From Bacteroidota bacterium (GTDB lineage: Bacteria; Bacteroidota; Bacteroidia; AKYH767-A; OLB10), in contig JADKFA010000001.1 in NCBI GenBank assembly GCA_016717725.1, positions 248,001-312,000 of the forward strand: 64,000 nt of DNA, in the 5' to 3' direction. Under the pieces are notes generated by a model. That model saw nothing but the letters and a program-made list of their open reading frames with translations. It was not told the origin of the DNA and ran no database searches. The position numbers and the translations under genes are program-made. Positions 35,954 to 45,500 of this stretch are shown here, piece by piece. How positions within the stretch are numbered: position 1 is the stretch's first letter; each line of letters begins with the position of its first letter.

Positions 35954-36615
35954 GTAAGGATATTATCCATGTTTAATATAATCAACTCTGCTCAATAATT
36001 CCTGCGATCAGAAATTAATTTAAATTAATATACATAAAAAGGTTCGCAAGGAGAAGGATGCTAGAATGGTTCGCATTGTCGCAAAGTCCGAAGAAGGAAA
36101 ATTACTCGCACGAGGCGCAAAGGGTCACAGAGAAATTTCATTAATTAATATTCAATGAATAATATTCAATGATAAAACGCTGTTACCTCTGTGAAAAACT
36201 CTGTGGCATTTGTGGATAAAGAATATAAGATTTAAAATCGAAATTAAAATTGCAACGAATAGTTCTTGCAATAATATTCTCGCTTAATAATATTTTTTCA
36301 TGACGCCAACTTATTCTAACTTACTATGCATTGAGTAGGATATGACAGAAGCGGAACTGAGTCCTGCGTAGGTTGCGACTGTAGCGTTATGTGCACCGAG
36401 TAGGTTGAAGTCAAAGCAGAATGTTTAATCTATTGGACTATTTCATCTGAAGCTTGTGTATAATCGTATGCCTTTCTATCTTCCTGATTATGACTTATAA
36501 AGAAATTTCTAATTAAAATCGTAATAATAATATCTACAATTAAATGTTCAAAAGTTAATCGGATAATTTTATCCGATATCTAGAAGTTCAACTACTTTTG
36601 AATAAAATACGAATT
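35954..36615. other. Gene-free gap with degenerate intergenic repeats and the Rrf2 promoter
   Basis: About 640 bp without a gene. It includes a Bacteroidota-type repeat block (CTGTTACCTCTGTGAAAAAC, TCTGTGGCATTTGTGG) around 36180-36220. At the right end are the Rrf2 operator and a TACTTTTG -7-like box (36593-36600). Confidence 0.6.
36558..36577. promoter_or_regulatory. Rrf2 (NsrR-like) autoregulatory operator ATCGGATAATTTTATCCGAT
   Basis: A perfect palindrome with 9-bp arms and a 2-bp centre, ending 38 bp before the Rrf2 ATG and about 15 bp upstream of a TACTTTTG box. A closely matching site precedes the operon at 30989, so the two promoters probably share the regulator. Confidence 0.7.
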
Positions 36616-37053
36616 ATGCTTCTTTCTAAAGCTTGTGAACACGCAGTGAGAGCGACTATATATATAGGACAACAATCTTCCACTGAAGGTCGAGTGAGTT
36701 TAAAAGAAATTGCGATGGAAATTGATGCACCTGAAGCGTTCACGGCAAAAATATTACAACAACTTGTGAAGAAAGAAATCATTAGTTCTATTCAAGGTCC
36801 GAAAGGAGGATTTACGATGTACAAAAAATCCATACGTCAAATAAAATTAATCGATATTATTCACACCATTGATGGAAATGCGTTTGAGACGAAATGCGTG
36901 TTAGGATTAAAGCTATGTTCAGAATTGAGCCCTTGCCCTGTGCATGATCAATTTAAACACATCAAAAAAGACTATTTAAATATGCTTCAAAAAACAAATA
37001 TTCAAAAGATGATTCTTGGATTAGAGGATGGTGTAAGTTGTTTAAAAATATAA
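36616..37053 (+). CDS. Rrf2 family Fe-S transcriptional regulator, NsrR-like
   Basis: 145 aa from ATG 36616 (MLLSKACEHAVRATIYIGQQ); TTG 36598 is an alternative. It has the Rrf2 winged helix (VSLKEIAMEIDAPEAFTAKI, then LQQLVKKEIISSIQGPKGGF) and three Cys at 94, 101 and 107 (KCVLGLKLCSELSPCPVH), as in Fe-S-sensing NsrR/IscR. No Isc genes are nearby, while a NorCB-like operon shares its operator, so an NO- or redox-sensing repressor is the best reading. It is followed by nrdD 42 bp downstream. Confidence 0.88.
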   Translation: MLLSKACEHAVRATIYIGQQSSTEGRVSLKEIAMEIDAPEAFTAKILQQLVKKEIISSIQGPKGGFTMYKKSIRQIKLIDIIHTIDGNAFETKCVLGLKLCSELSPCPVHDQFKHIKKDYLNMLQKTNIQKMILGLEDGVSCLKI

Positions 37054-37095
37054 CTAGGTAATTAAAATAAATTCTTACAGTTAGGTACAATTAAA

Positions 37096-39225
37096 ATGAT
37101 TTATATGGAAAAATTTGTCATCAAAAGAAACGGAGAATACCAACCTTTAAATTATTATAAAATCTCTGATGCTATTCAAAAGGGCTTCGAAAGTGTAAAT
37201 AAAAAATTCGAACCTATTTTTTTAGAACATATTCATGAAGTACTTGAATCCAAAGAAGTGTGGGGTGTAGAAGAAATACAAGATATCATCGAACAACAGT
37301 TATTTCATCAACATCACTTTGATGTAATGAGATCCTTTATGCTATTCCGTCACACACGTAAACTACAACGAGAAAAAAAAGAAGGCATTCAATTCAACAC
37401 AACATATGTTGACAGCACTCAAGCGATAGAAGAGTACATTCGACAAAAAGATTGGAGGATTAATGCCAATGCAAATACTTCTTACTCCAATGCAGGGTTA
37501 GTGAATAATGTAGCAGGAAAAATCATTGCCAATTATTGGCTGGACAAAATATACAATCCCGAAGAAGGATATGCACATCGAAATGGCGATATTCATATTC
37601 ACGACTTAGATTGCTTAACTGGGTATTGCGCGGGCTGGAGCTTACGCGTATTGTTAAACGAAGGATTTAATGGAGTTAGAGGAAGAGTAGAAAGCAGACC
37701 CCCTTCCCACTTCAGAGAAGCGCTCGGGCAAATAGCCAATTTCCTAGGAATCTTACAAAGTGAATGGGCAGGTGCACAAGCATTAAGTTCATTCGACACC
37801 TATCTGGCTCCCTATGTATTCAAAGATAACTTGTCAATTGAAGATATAACTAAAGCTGTTCGAAGCTTCGTGTATAATCTCAATGTTCCTGCTCGATGGG
37901 GACAAAGTCCATTTACCAACATTACATTAGATTGGGTAGTCCCTACTGATTTAAAAGAACAAATTCCAACCAGGAGTAACCAACATTTATTTAAAGACAC
38001 TAAAGACAAAGAACTTTTAGAACGATGCTCGCTACGTGGAATTTCAAGCCCTGAAGATTTAAGATATGAACATTTCCAAATAGAAATGAACATGATCAAT
38101 AAAGCTTACTATACGGTAATGACAGAAGGCGACTCAAACGGACAACCATTCACCTTTCCCATTCCTACTGTAAATATCACAGAAGATTTTGATTGGTATG
38201 GAGAAAACACAGACTTACTATTTGAAAACACTGCAAAAATTGGTTCTTCATATTTTCAAAACTTTATTGGAAGTCAATATGTGTTGGATGAATCCGGTAA
38301 TCGAGTAGAAAATCCTAATGCGTATAAACCCAATGCTGTAAGAAGCATGTGTTGCAGATTACAACTAGATTTACGTGAACTTTTAAAAAGAGGAAATGGC
38401 TTATTTGGCAGTGCTGAAATGACAGGAAGTATTGGCGTTGTAACCTTAAATATGGCGAGATTGGGATACATTAACAAAGGCAATAAAAAGGCTCTTTTCT
38501 TAAGACTTGACGAACTCCTAATCATTGCAAAGTCGACACTTGAAAAAAAGCGAATATTTATTCAAGAAATGTATAATCGAGGATTATTCCCCTATACAAA
38601 ACGCTACTTAAGTCACTTCAGAAATCATTTTTCCACTATAGGAGTAAATGGAATTAACGAGATGATATTAAATTTCAGTGAGGGCCAAAATAACATTACT
38701 GAAGACGAAGGAATTGAATTTGCCTCCAGCATCCTTGATCATATTCGTAATCGAATGAAAGAGTTTCAAGAAGAAACGGGGAATTTATATAATTTAGAAG
38801 CGACACCTGCCGAGGGAACCACTTACCGCTTTGCCAAAGAAGATAAAAAAAGATACTCCGATATTATTCAATCTGGAGAACAGGAAAACATTTATTACAC
38901 GAACAGCTCACAAATTCCAGTGAATCACACTGACGATCCCTTTGAAGCACTTTATTTACAAGATGAATTACAATGTAAATACACTGGCGGAACCGTTCTT
39001 CATTTATATATGAGAGAAAAAGTTAGTTCACCAGAAGCTTGTCGAAACCTCGTAAAAAAGGTCTTGTCCAATTTTCGATTACCCTACATTACTATCACTC
39101 CAGTTTTTAGTATTTGTCCAACTCATGGCTACTTAAGTGGTGAGCATGAATACTGTCCAACATGTGATGAAATACTACTAGCAAAACAAAAAGCGAATGG
39201 AACCTCAACCTTAAAACATAGATGA
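37096..39225 (+). CDS. nrdD: Anaerobic ribonucleoside-triphosphate reductase, catalytic part lacking the glycyl-radical domain
   Basis: 709 aa (ATG 37096, or ATG 37105 giving MEKFVIKRNGEYQPL). It has an N-terminal ATP-cone, active-site Cys in DCLTGYCAGWSL, the thiyl-radical Cys region RSMCCRL (419-420), and a C-terminal zinc-ribbon-like CPTHGYLSGEHEYCPTC. NrdD normally continues for about 50 residues to a glycyl-radical motif. Here the frame stops at 39225 and that domain is supplied by the next gene, which overlaps by ATGA. It converts NTPs to dNTPs without oxygen after activation by NrdG. Confidence 0.93.
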   Translation: MIYMEKFVIKRNGEYQPLNYYKISDAIQKGFESVNKKFEPIFLEHIHEVLESKEVWGVEEIQDIIEQQLFHQHHFDVMRSFMLFRHTRKLQREKKEGIQFNTTYVDSTQAIEEYIRQKDWRINANANTSYSNAGLVNNVAGKIIANYWLDKIYNPEEGYAHRNGDIHIHDLDCLTGYCAGWSLRVLLNEGFNGVRGRVESRPPSHFREALGQIANFLGILQSEWAGAQALSSFDTYLAPYVFKDNLSIEDITKAVRSFVYNLNVPARWGQSPFTNITLDWVVPTDLKEQIPTRSNQHLFKDTKDKELLERCSLRGISSPEDLRYEHFQIEMNMINKAYYTVMTEGDSNGQPFTFPIPTVNITEDFDWYGENTDLLFENTAKIGSSYFQNFIGSQYVLDESGNRVENPNAYKPNAVRSMCCRLQLDLRELLKRGNGLFGSAEMTGSIGVVTLNMARLGYINKGNKKALFLRLDELLIIAKSTLEKKRIFIQEMYNRGLFPYTKRYLSHFRNHFSTIGVNGINEMILNFSEGQNNITEDEGIEFASSILDHIRNRMKEFQEETGNLYNLEATPAEGTTYRFAKEDKKRYSDIIQSGEQENIYYTNSSQIPVNHTDDPFEALYLQDELQCKYTGGTVLHLYMREKVSSPEACRNLVKKVLSNFRLPYITITPVFSICPTHGYLSGEHEYCPTCDEILLAKQKANGTSTLKHR

Positions 39226-39392
39226 AAACACAAACTATCCAAGAAACATCTTTACTTAATCAAGAAGAACGCACTAAATGTTTAGTGTATACACGTGTGA
39301 TGGGGTACCATCGACCAGTTGAAAGTTTTAATATCGGAAAAAAAGGTGAACATAAACAACGATTACATTTCACAGAAAGAAGATCATACTAA
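39222..39392 (+). CDS. Stand-alone glycyl-radical domain of anaerobic ribonucleotide reductase
   Basis: 56 aa. The core TRVMGYHRPVESFNIGKKGE followed by HKQRLHF is the C-terminal glycyl-radical motif of NrdD, with radical Gly28 and a preceding Cys20. Its ATG overlaps the TGA of nrdD. In its own frame a TAG codon immediately precedes the ATG (39219-39221), so it cannot simply be read through by an upstream frameshift, and a single indel could restore fusion only within about one codon. This favours real translational coupling of two polypeptides. It would dock into the NrdD barrel as GrcA/YfiD does for pyruvate formate-lyase. Confidence 0.8.
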   Translation: MKTQTIQETSLLNQEERTKCLVYTRVMGYHRPVESFNIGKKGEHKQRLHFTERRSY

Positions 39393-40059
39393 GGCAATTT
39401 ACAGTATTACTCCTTTTACTTTACTAGATTATCCTAACAAAACGGCATGCGTACTTTGGTTTGCAGGATGCAATATGCGATGTGTTTATTGTTATAATCC
39501 AGATATTGTTTTAGGGAGAGGAAAAATAGATTTTAATGAAGTCATCCTCTTTCTTCAAAAAAGAAAACTACTTCTGGACGGAGTAGTTTTCAGCGGTGGT
39601 GAATGTACCATACATAAAGGTATTGAACTATATCTTGAAAAAATCAAGCAAATGGGGTTTGCAGTGAAAATTGACACCAATGGCAGTTCACCTTCGGTAA
39701 TAAAGAAATTATTAAACCGTAGGTTAATTGACTATGTAGCTTTAGATTTTAAATCTACAAAAAACAATTTTGCTGCAATTACAAATTCAAAATTGTTTAA
39801 TAATTTTAACGAAACATTGGATATTCTGAATGCAAGTCAAATCCCTTTTGAGGTTAGGTCCACCATTCACTCTGAATTATTATCGACTGAGGATATTCAG
39901 CTGATGCTTAATTTTTTAGAAAGAAAAAAATACAATGGCACTTACTACCTTCAACAATTTGTAAACGACACCGAAACACTTGGAAATTTGAGTAGCTCAA
40001 AAAAGCTTCTAATTCAAAATATCAAAGTACGTAATATAAAAGTCGAATTGAGAGATTAA
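39319..40059 (+). CDS. nrdG: Anaerobic ribonucleotide reductase activating protein (radical SAM)
   Basis: Up to 246 aa. The radical-SAM cluster motif is CNMRCVYC (CX3CX2C; Cys51, 55 and 58 from the first start), preceded by ITPFTLLDYPNKTACVLWFA as in the NrdG2/TIGR02495 type, with GVVFSGGE as the SAM-binding GGE motif. It generates the glycyl radical. The start is uncertain: TTG 39319 or GTG 39346. Either way it overlaps the 56-aa gene by 47-74 bp, so the three genes are tightly coupled. Confidence 0.88.
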   Translation: MKVLISEKKVNINNDYISQKEDHTKAIYSITPFTLLDYPNKTACVLWFAGCNMRCVYCYNPDIVLGRGKIDFNEVILFLQKRKLLLDGVVFSGGECTIHKGIELYLEKIKQMGFAVKIDTNGSSPSVIKKLLNRRLIDYVALDFKSTKNNFAAITNSKLFNNFNETLDILNASQIPFEVRSTIHSELLSTEDIQLMLNFLERKKYNGTYYLQQFVNDTETLGNLSSSKKLLIQNIKVRNIKVELRD

Positions 40060-40080
40060 ATAATTTAAAGAAACACTAAT

Positions 40081-40549
40081 TCAAACCTCAAACCATCGCT
40101 TCTTATGCACCAAATTTATAGCTTGTGCTTTTGACGTTACGTGCAACTTCGCATAAATATTTGCAATGTGTTTTCGAACGGTATGGCTACTTAAAAATAA
40201 TTTTTCAGCTATGATTTTATAGTCATAGCCTTTTACTAAAAGCTGCAACACTTCCAGCTCTCTTTCGCTGAGATCGGTGTTGGTTGCTGAATTGTTTGAA
40301 TTCGGAATCGGCGCTGTACTGTTTTTTCCAACCAACATATTCATTGCCTTTCTTGCGATGGATGGACTCATCGGGACACCACCCACTTCCATCATTTGAA
40401 TAATGTAATCTTCGATCACACTAGCATTTTCATCCTTTAATAAATATCCGTTGGGCACCACAACGGATGGCTTCAAAGATTTTATCCTCGTCATCAAAAA
40501 TAGTGAGCATCAAAAAATATACTTCTGGATATAAAATACGAGATTGCAT
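40081..40549 (-). pseudogene. LuxR-type response regulator remnant (receiver mostly deleted, frameshifted)
   Basis: The 3' part (40081-40497) encodes the end of a receiver domain (NGYLLKDENASVIEDYIIQM) and a complete LuxR HTH (LSERELEVLQLLVKGYDYKI, HTVRKHIANIYAKL). Upstream, ATG 40549 opens LYPEVYFLMLTIFDDEDKIF in a different frame; one extra C in GCCCAAC (about 40465) separates the two. Even when joined, the first 70 or so receiver residues with the phospho-acceptor Asp are missing, because the frame starts directly at the kinase stop. The kinase partner is intact. Confidence 0.75.
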
Positions 40550-42468
40550 TACCGCTGTTTCTTAGAACTTAATGAAATCAAAGTTCCTTCTTCCACTTTA
40601 CTTTCAATGATTAAACTCGCAGAAATCTCCTTCGCCCTTTGCTCCATATGCTCAAGTCCAAAGTGATTGACAGGCCTAGTAGTTATGTCGAATCCTACAC
40701 CATTATCTTTTAGCAAGATGGTCCAACTTCCACTTTTCGATGATTTGAAACTTAAAAATACGGTAGTTGCATTCGAATGCTGAGTGATATTATGAATTCC
40801 TTCTTGAATTATTCGGAAAATATTCAAGGAATCAACAGACGAAAACAAAACATCCGATTCATAATTTTCTTCTAAAATTAAATCCATATTTTTCAAAGTA
40901 GAGAATTGCTTTTGAGCAAAAACCTTTAGTCGATCTGAAAGTTCACGCAAATTAATTCTATCTTTCTTCAATGCCCAAATGGTTTCTCTTAAGTCAGCAA
41001 TCGTTTTACGAGTTGAAACATTTATCTCATCAATCATCACTGTGCTATTCACATCTGTTGAGACAACATTCTCCTTAACGAAATCTAGACGTCGGCTGAT
41101 GTACCCTAATTGAGTCCCAATATTATCATGCAACTCCGCTGCAATTCTATTTCGCTCTTGATCCCTGGCATTGACTACGGCTAATCGAGCCATCACACTT
41201 TGTTTATGTTTATAATATCGAAAATATTGAAGTCCGATAATAATCATCAACAACAGCAACACCACCGATCCAATATTAATATAGTTTCTTTTCGTCAACA
41301 AAAATTCTTGCTCTTGAATTTGTTGTTCCTTCTCCTCCAATTCATACTTTGCCGACATCTCAGCCATAGCATTTGCAGAAACCACTTTATTGATAGAATC
41401 TTTCAGCAGACTTATTTGTTCAAGCACTAAAATATATCCATCTTTATCCCCACAACTTTTATAATTAGAGGCAAGTGCTTCATACAACAGTAGCAACTTT
41501 GAAGGCAAATTACTTTTATTAGCCAATACAATTCCTTCCTTTGCAACCTGGATTCCCTTTTCACATTGCTTCACGTTCGCATAAAATAGAGACAATTGAT
41601 ACATATCGGATAAAACGTAAAACTCATCACCAATTTTCTTGCGAATATCGAGTGCTTTATTCAGCGAAACTTCCGCCTCATTAGTTCTATTCAAATCAAT
41701 TAAAATATCAGCATGAATTGCATGACCATTTGCTAATGATCTCAAATTTTGTACCTCTTCAGCGTATTCAATAGAAGGTATTAAATAATAAAGGGCCGAA
41801 TCATTCTGATGTAGAGAATTAAAAGTAGCAGCCATATTCTGCATCAACACCGTAAAATTCTTCAATACTTTTATGTCACTTGCATCACTTTTTGCATTTC
41901 TAAACCATGTCATAGCCTGCTGCAAATTTCCCATCTCCATATACACCCATCCCACTCCATTTTTTGCGGCCACTTTATAGTCTATATTATTCAGCTTTTC
42001 AGCCAAATGCAATACTTCATAAAAGCATGCTATACCATCTTCATACCAGCTATTTCTCACTAATAAGGAAGCTTTCAAGTGTAATATTTTCAAAAGTTGA
42101 ACATCCTCTCTTCCTTTATGTTTTAAATTTTGAATGACGCTATCGCAATATGTATTTGCAAAGGCAAAAGAATTTTCCTTTTGGATCAAGAACACTTTGA
42201 AATATTCCATTTGGTCCCTTTGCAATTGATTGGCTGACTTAGAAATTACAGATTCGGCAAGGAGAATATACTTCTTTAATGAATCATCAGACAACGAATT
42301 TTTCTCTTCTAGCAATAGAATAATATGGTCAAAACTTGGAGACGCACCATCCTTCAATATTAACGCTCTTGCTAGATCAATCCTTGAGGTTTGAGCATAC
42401 AAAGGCATTTCATAAGCAAAAACCAAGCTCATAAACACATATCCAAAGATAAAGAGCTTACTTCTCAT
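40549..42468 (-). CDS. TPR-containing sensor histidine kinase (HisKA_3)
   Basis: About 639 aa from ATG 42468 (signal-like MRSKLFIFGYVFMSLVFAYE). A periplasmic helical TPR region (YEDGIACFYEVLHLAEKL, MGNLQQAMTWFRNAK, NEAEVSLNKALDIRKKIG), a membrane helix (YINIGSVVLLLLMIIIGLQY), a HisKA_3 dimerisation box with phospho-His in AAELHDNIGTQLG, and a HATPase (EGIHNITQHSNA, LKDNGVGFD, FGLEHMEQRAKE). It belongs to the NarX/LuxR-regulator-linked kinase group. The cognate regulator gene overlaps by one base but is broken. Confidence 0.9.
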   Translation of the reverse strand: MRSKLFIFGYVFMSLVFAYEMPLYAQTSRIDLARALILKDGASPSFDHIILLLEEKNSLSDDSLKKYILLAESVISKSANQLQRDQMEYFKVFLIQKENSFAFANTYCDSVIQNLKHKGREDVQLLKILHLKASLLVRNSWYEDGIACFYEVLHLAEKLNNIDYKVAAKNGVGWVYMEMGNLQQAMTWFRNAKSDASDIKVLKNFTVLMQNMAATFNSLHQNDSALYYLIPSIEYAEEVQNLRSLANGHAIHADILIDLNRTNEAEVSLNKALDIRKKIGDEFYVLSDMYQLSLFYANVKQCEKGIQVAKEGIVLANKSNLPSKLLLLYEALASNYKSCGDKDGYILVLEQISLLKDSINKVVSANAMAEMSAKYELEEKEQQIQEQEFLLTKRNYINIGSVVLLLLMIIIGLQYFRYYKHKQSVMARLAVVNARDQERNRIAAELHDNIGTQLGYISRRLDFVKENVVSTDVNSTVMIDEINVSTRKTIADLRETIWALKKDRINLRELSDRLKVFAQKQFSTLKNMDLILEENYESDVLFSSVDSLNIFRIIQEGIHNITQHSNATTVFLSFKSSKSGSWTILLKDNGVGFDITTRPVNHFGLEHMEQRAKEISASLIIESKVEEGTLISLSSKKQR

Positions 42469-42597
42469 AATTGATAACACATATGTAGTATATTTTATAG
42501 GAATAAAGTTCAAATATAATACTCCTATACAAATAGCGCAAATGAGTTATTGCAGTTAATTCACAATACTTGGACTTTTGAATCAAAATCTAAAATC

Positions 42598-45500
42598 ATG
42601 AGAAACCTCTTCAAACTAACTCTGTTAATCTTGCTTTTATCGAGCTATGTAAAAGCAGAAACCGAACCCAACGACTTATGGGATCAAGCCAATCCTATCT
42701 CTTTAGGTGTTGCAGAATCAGGAATTGCCACTGTAGGCGGTGACATCGACTGGTACCGTGTAGAAATACCAGAGGATGGACAACTTACCGTAAACTGGAC
42801 CTCTAATAATTCGCAGCTTATCTACTGCCAAATTTACGACACATTGGGTGTTGAATTATTTGCATCTAGTTATACGGGCTCAAGCTCATCCATTTCAAAG
42901 GACGGCTTAGCAAAAGGATTCTATTACATTAAATTTTATGCTTATTTTAGTACGGATGCACCCAACTATACTTTTACAGCAACGCATCTGGCAACAGGAA
43001 TAACGAATGATGTAGAAAACAATGATATTTATACCACTGCCACTAGTCTATTGGAAAATGATTCTGTAACTGGACATATCGGCTATTATCATAATAGTTA
43101 TGATGATTTGACAGATTGGTGGGTTGTAAATACAACATTAGATGGGAAAATAAGCTATACTATCACCAGTTTAAATGGTCAATTTGTGTATGCAGAACTT
43201 TTCGATGGAGACGGCATTACAAATCTAGCGGGAAATTATACCAGTACTTCTGCAACCTATTCCAGAGACGGCCTATTACCGGGCACCTATTACATTCGAA
43301 TTCGAAATTACTACACTTATGAATTTGCACCATATCAATTAAAAACTAATTTGATTTTACCAGTAAATACGACTGAACTTGGGGAGAACAATAATTTTGC
43401 AATCAATGCAGTTAACGTCAATATCAACGATTCGACGAATGGTCATATCGGATACTACTATAATGGATATGATGATTTGAGAGATTGGTTTAAAGTTACA
43501 CCGAGTGAAGATGGAAGGATCATTTTCACTATTCATTCTTTAAATGGACAAAATGTATATGCAGAATTATTTGATGGCGATACTTTAACTGAACTATCTG
43601 GTAATTACACGAGCACTTCTGCTACTTATTTTAAAGATGGAGCGGCATCAGGAACGTATTATATTCGAATCAGAAATTATTACGACTTTGAATTTTCACC
43701 GTACGCTTTAATAGTTACACATCAACCCACTGTTCCCGACGATCCAGAATTAAATAATACGTTCGGTACCGCCATCAGTATTCAACCTGGTGATTCTGTA
43801 ACTGGACATATTGGCTATACTTATAATGGATACGATGATTTTAATGATTGGTATGTTGTTTCGCCTAACTCAGATGGATTAATAAGTCTGAAAATTACTT
43901 CGCATAATGGTCAAAATGTGTATGCTGAATTATTTGACAACGATGGTGTCACTGATCTTACGGGATCCTATACATCTTCCACGGCAACTTACACGAAAGA
44001 TGGATTAGCAGCAGGCACTTATTATGTTCGAATTAAAACATATTATACCTTTGAGTTTGCTCCTTACTCGCTGGTTGTAAATCATACACCCGCAAACTTA
44101 ACAAATGATGTAGAGCCCAATAATTACATTGCAAATGCGCTTTCATTTCCAATTAATACAACCATCACTGGACATATTGGATATTACTACAATCATTATG
44201 ATGATACCACCGACGTATATACGATAACGTTACCTGTAGATGGAAAATTAACCATCAATCTTACTCCGGAATACGCGCAATATGTATATGCAACTTTATA
44301 TGATAACAATGGAACTACCATTCTATTTGGAACTTACTCTTTGGGTTTCCTTACTCAAACAAAAAATGATTTAGCTGCAGGAACTTATCATTTAAGAATT
44401 CGCACTTATTACCATAGTGAATTCAATCCTTATACGCTAACTAGCATTTTTGAACCAATGAACTATGATGCTGAACCTTCGGGCAATAATAATTTTGCAA
44501 ATTTAGCCACCTTACTTCCTGCCAATACACCATCCACAGGACACATCAATTTCTACTATAATCTACAAAATGATGGAGTAGATTGGTGGGTAATTGGCTA
44601 TGATGGTGCAGGTGCCATGACCATTGATTGCAACATCGAGCAAAATCATTTTAACACGGCTTATCCTGGAATCATCTACAAATTATATGCTGACACGGCG
44701 TCTTCACCAATCGCTAGCGGAAACTGGTTGGCGCAAAATAATACGCTTCCACTCACTGGACTTGCCGTTGGTAAATATTATTTAAAAATAGAAGATTACT
44801 TCGGATCCTTTGGTGCTTATCAACTAACGGCTACCTATACCGAAAACTGTGCAAATGTTGTTGCTATTAATTCTAGCAATCAACTACCAGGTTGTTTAGG
44901 AACGATTGAATATGGAATTTCTGGTGGTCTTTCACCCTATACGGTGCAATTGTATCAAAACAGTTTACCTTATGGCGCTGCACAAGTAGTTGCTTCAACA
45001 GCAACTTTCAGTAATTTACCAACGGGTACTTACTATGCAAGATCATATTCCTTTGGAGCAAGTGGAACATGTAATAATGTTTCAACGAACACTGTATTTG
45101 CAACACCTCCTGTTCCAAACATTACACCTAACGGTCCAACCAGTTTTTGTCAAGGTGGATCGGTTCAATTAACCAGTGATGCGGCTATCTCCTATTTATG
45201 GAGCAATGGTGAAACGACGCAATCGATTGTAGTCAATTCAAATGGAACATTTAGTGTTACTGTTTACAATGCAGCGGGATGCGAAAATTATTCTGCTAAT
45301 ACAATTGTAACGGTATTCAGTAATCCTGCAGCACCTGTAATTACGCCTGCCGGACCTATTACTATTTGTCAAGGTAATTCCATTAACTTGAGTACGGCTG
45401 CTGCAAATTCATATGCATGGTCTAATGGAGCAACTTTACAAAGTATTTCGGTGTCGAGTGCTGGAACCTATACGGTGACGATTACAGATGCTAACAACTG

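Noticed and set aside
39200..39230. Programmed -1 frameshift to fuse NrdD with the glycyl-radical domain
   Set aside because: In the frame of the small gene a TAG codon lies immediately before its ATG, so slippage at the upstream AAAA would end at that stop. No canonical slippery heptamer lies in the short permissible window.
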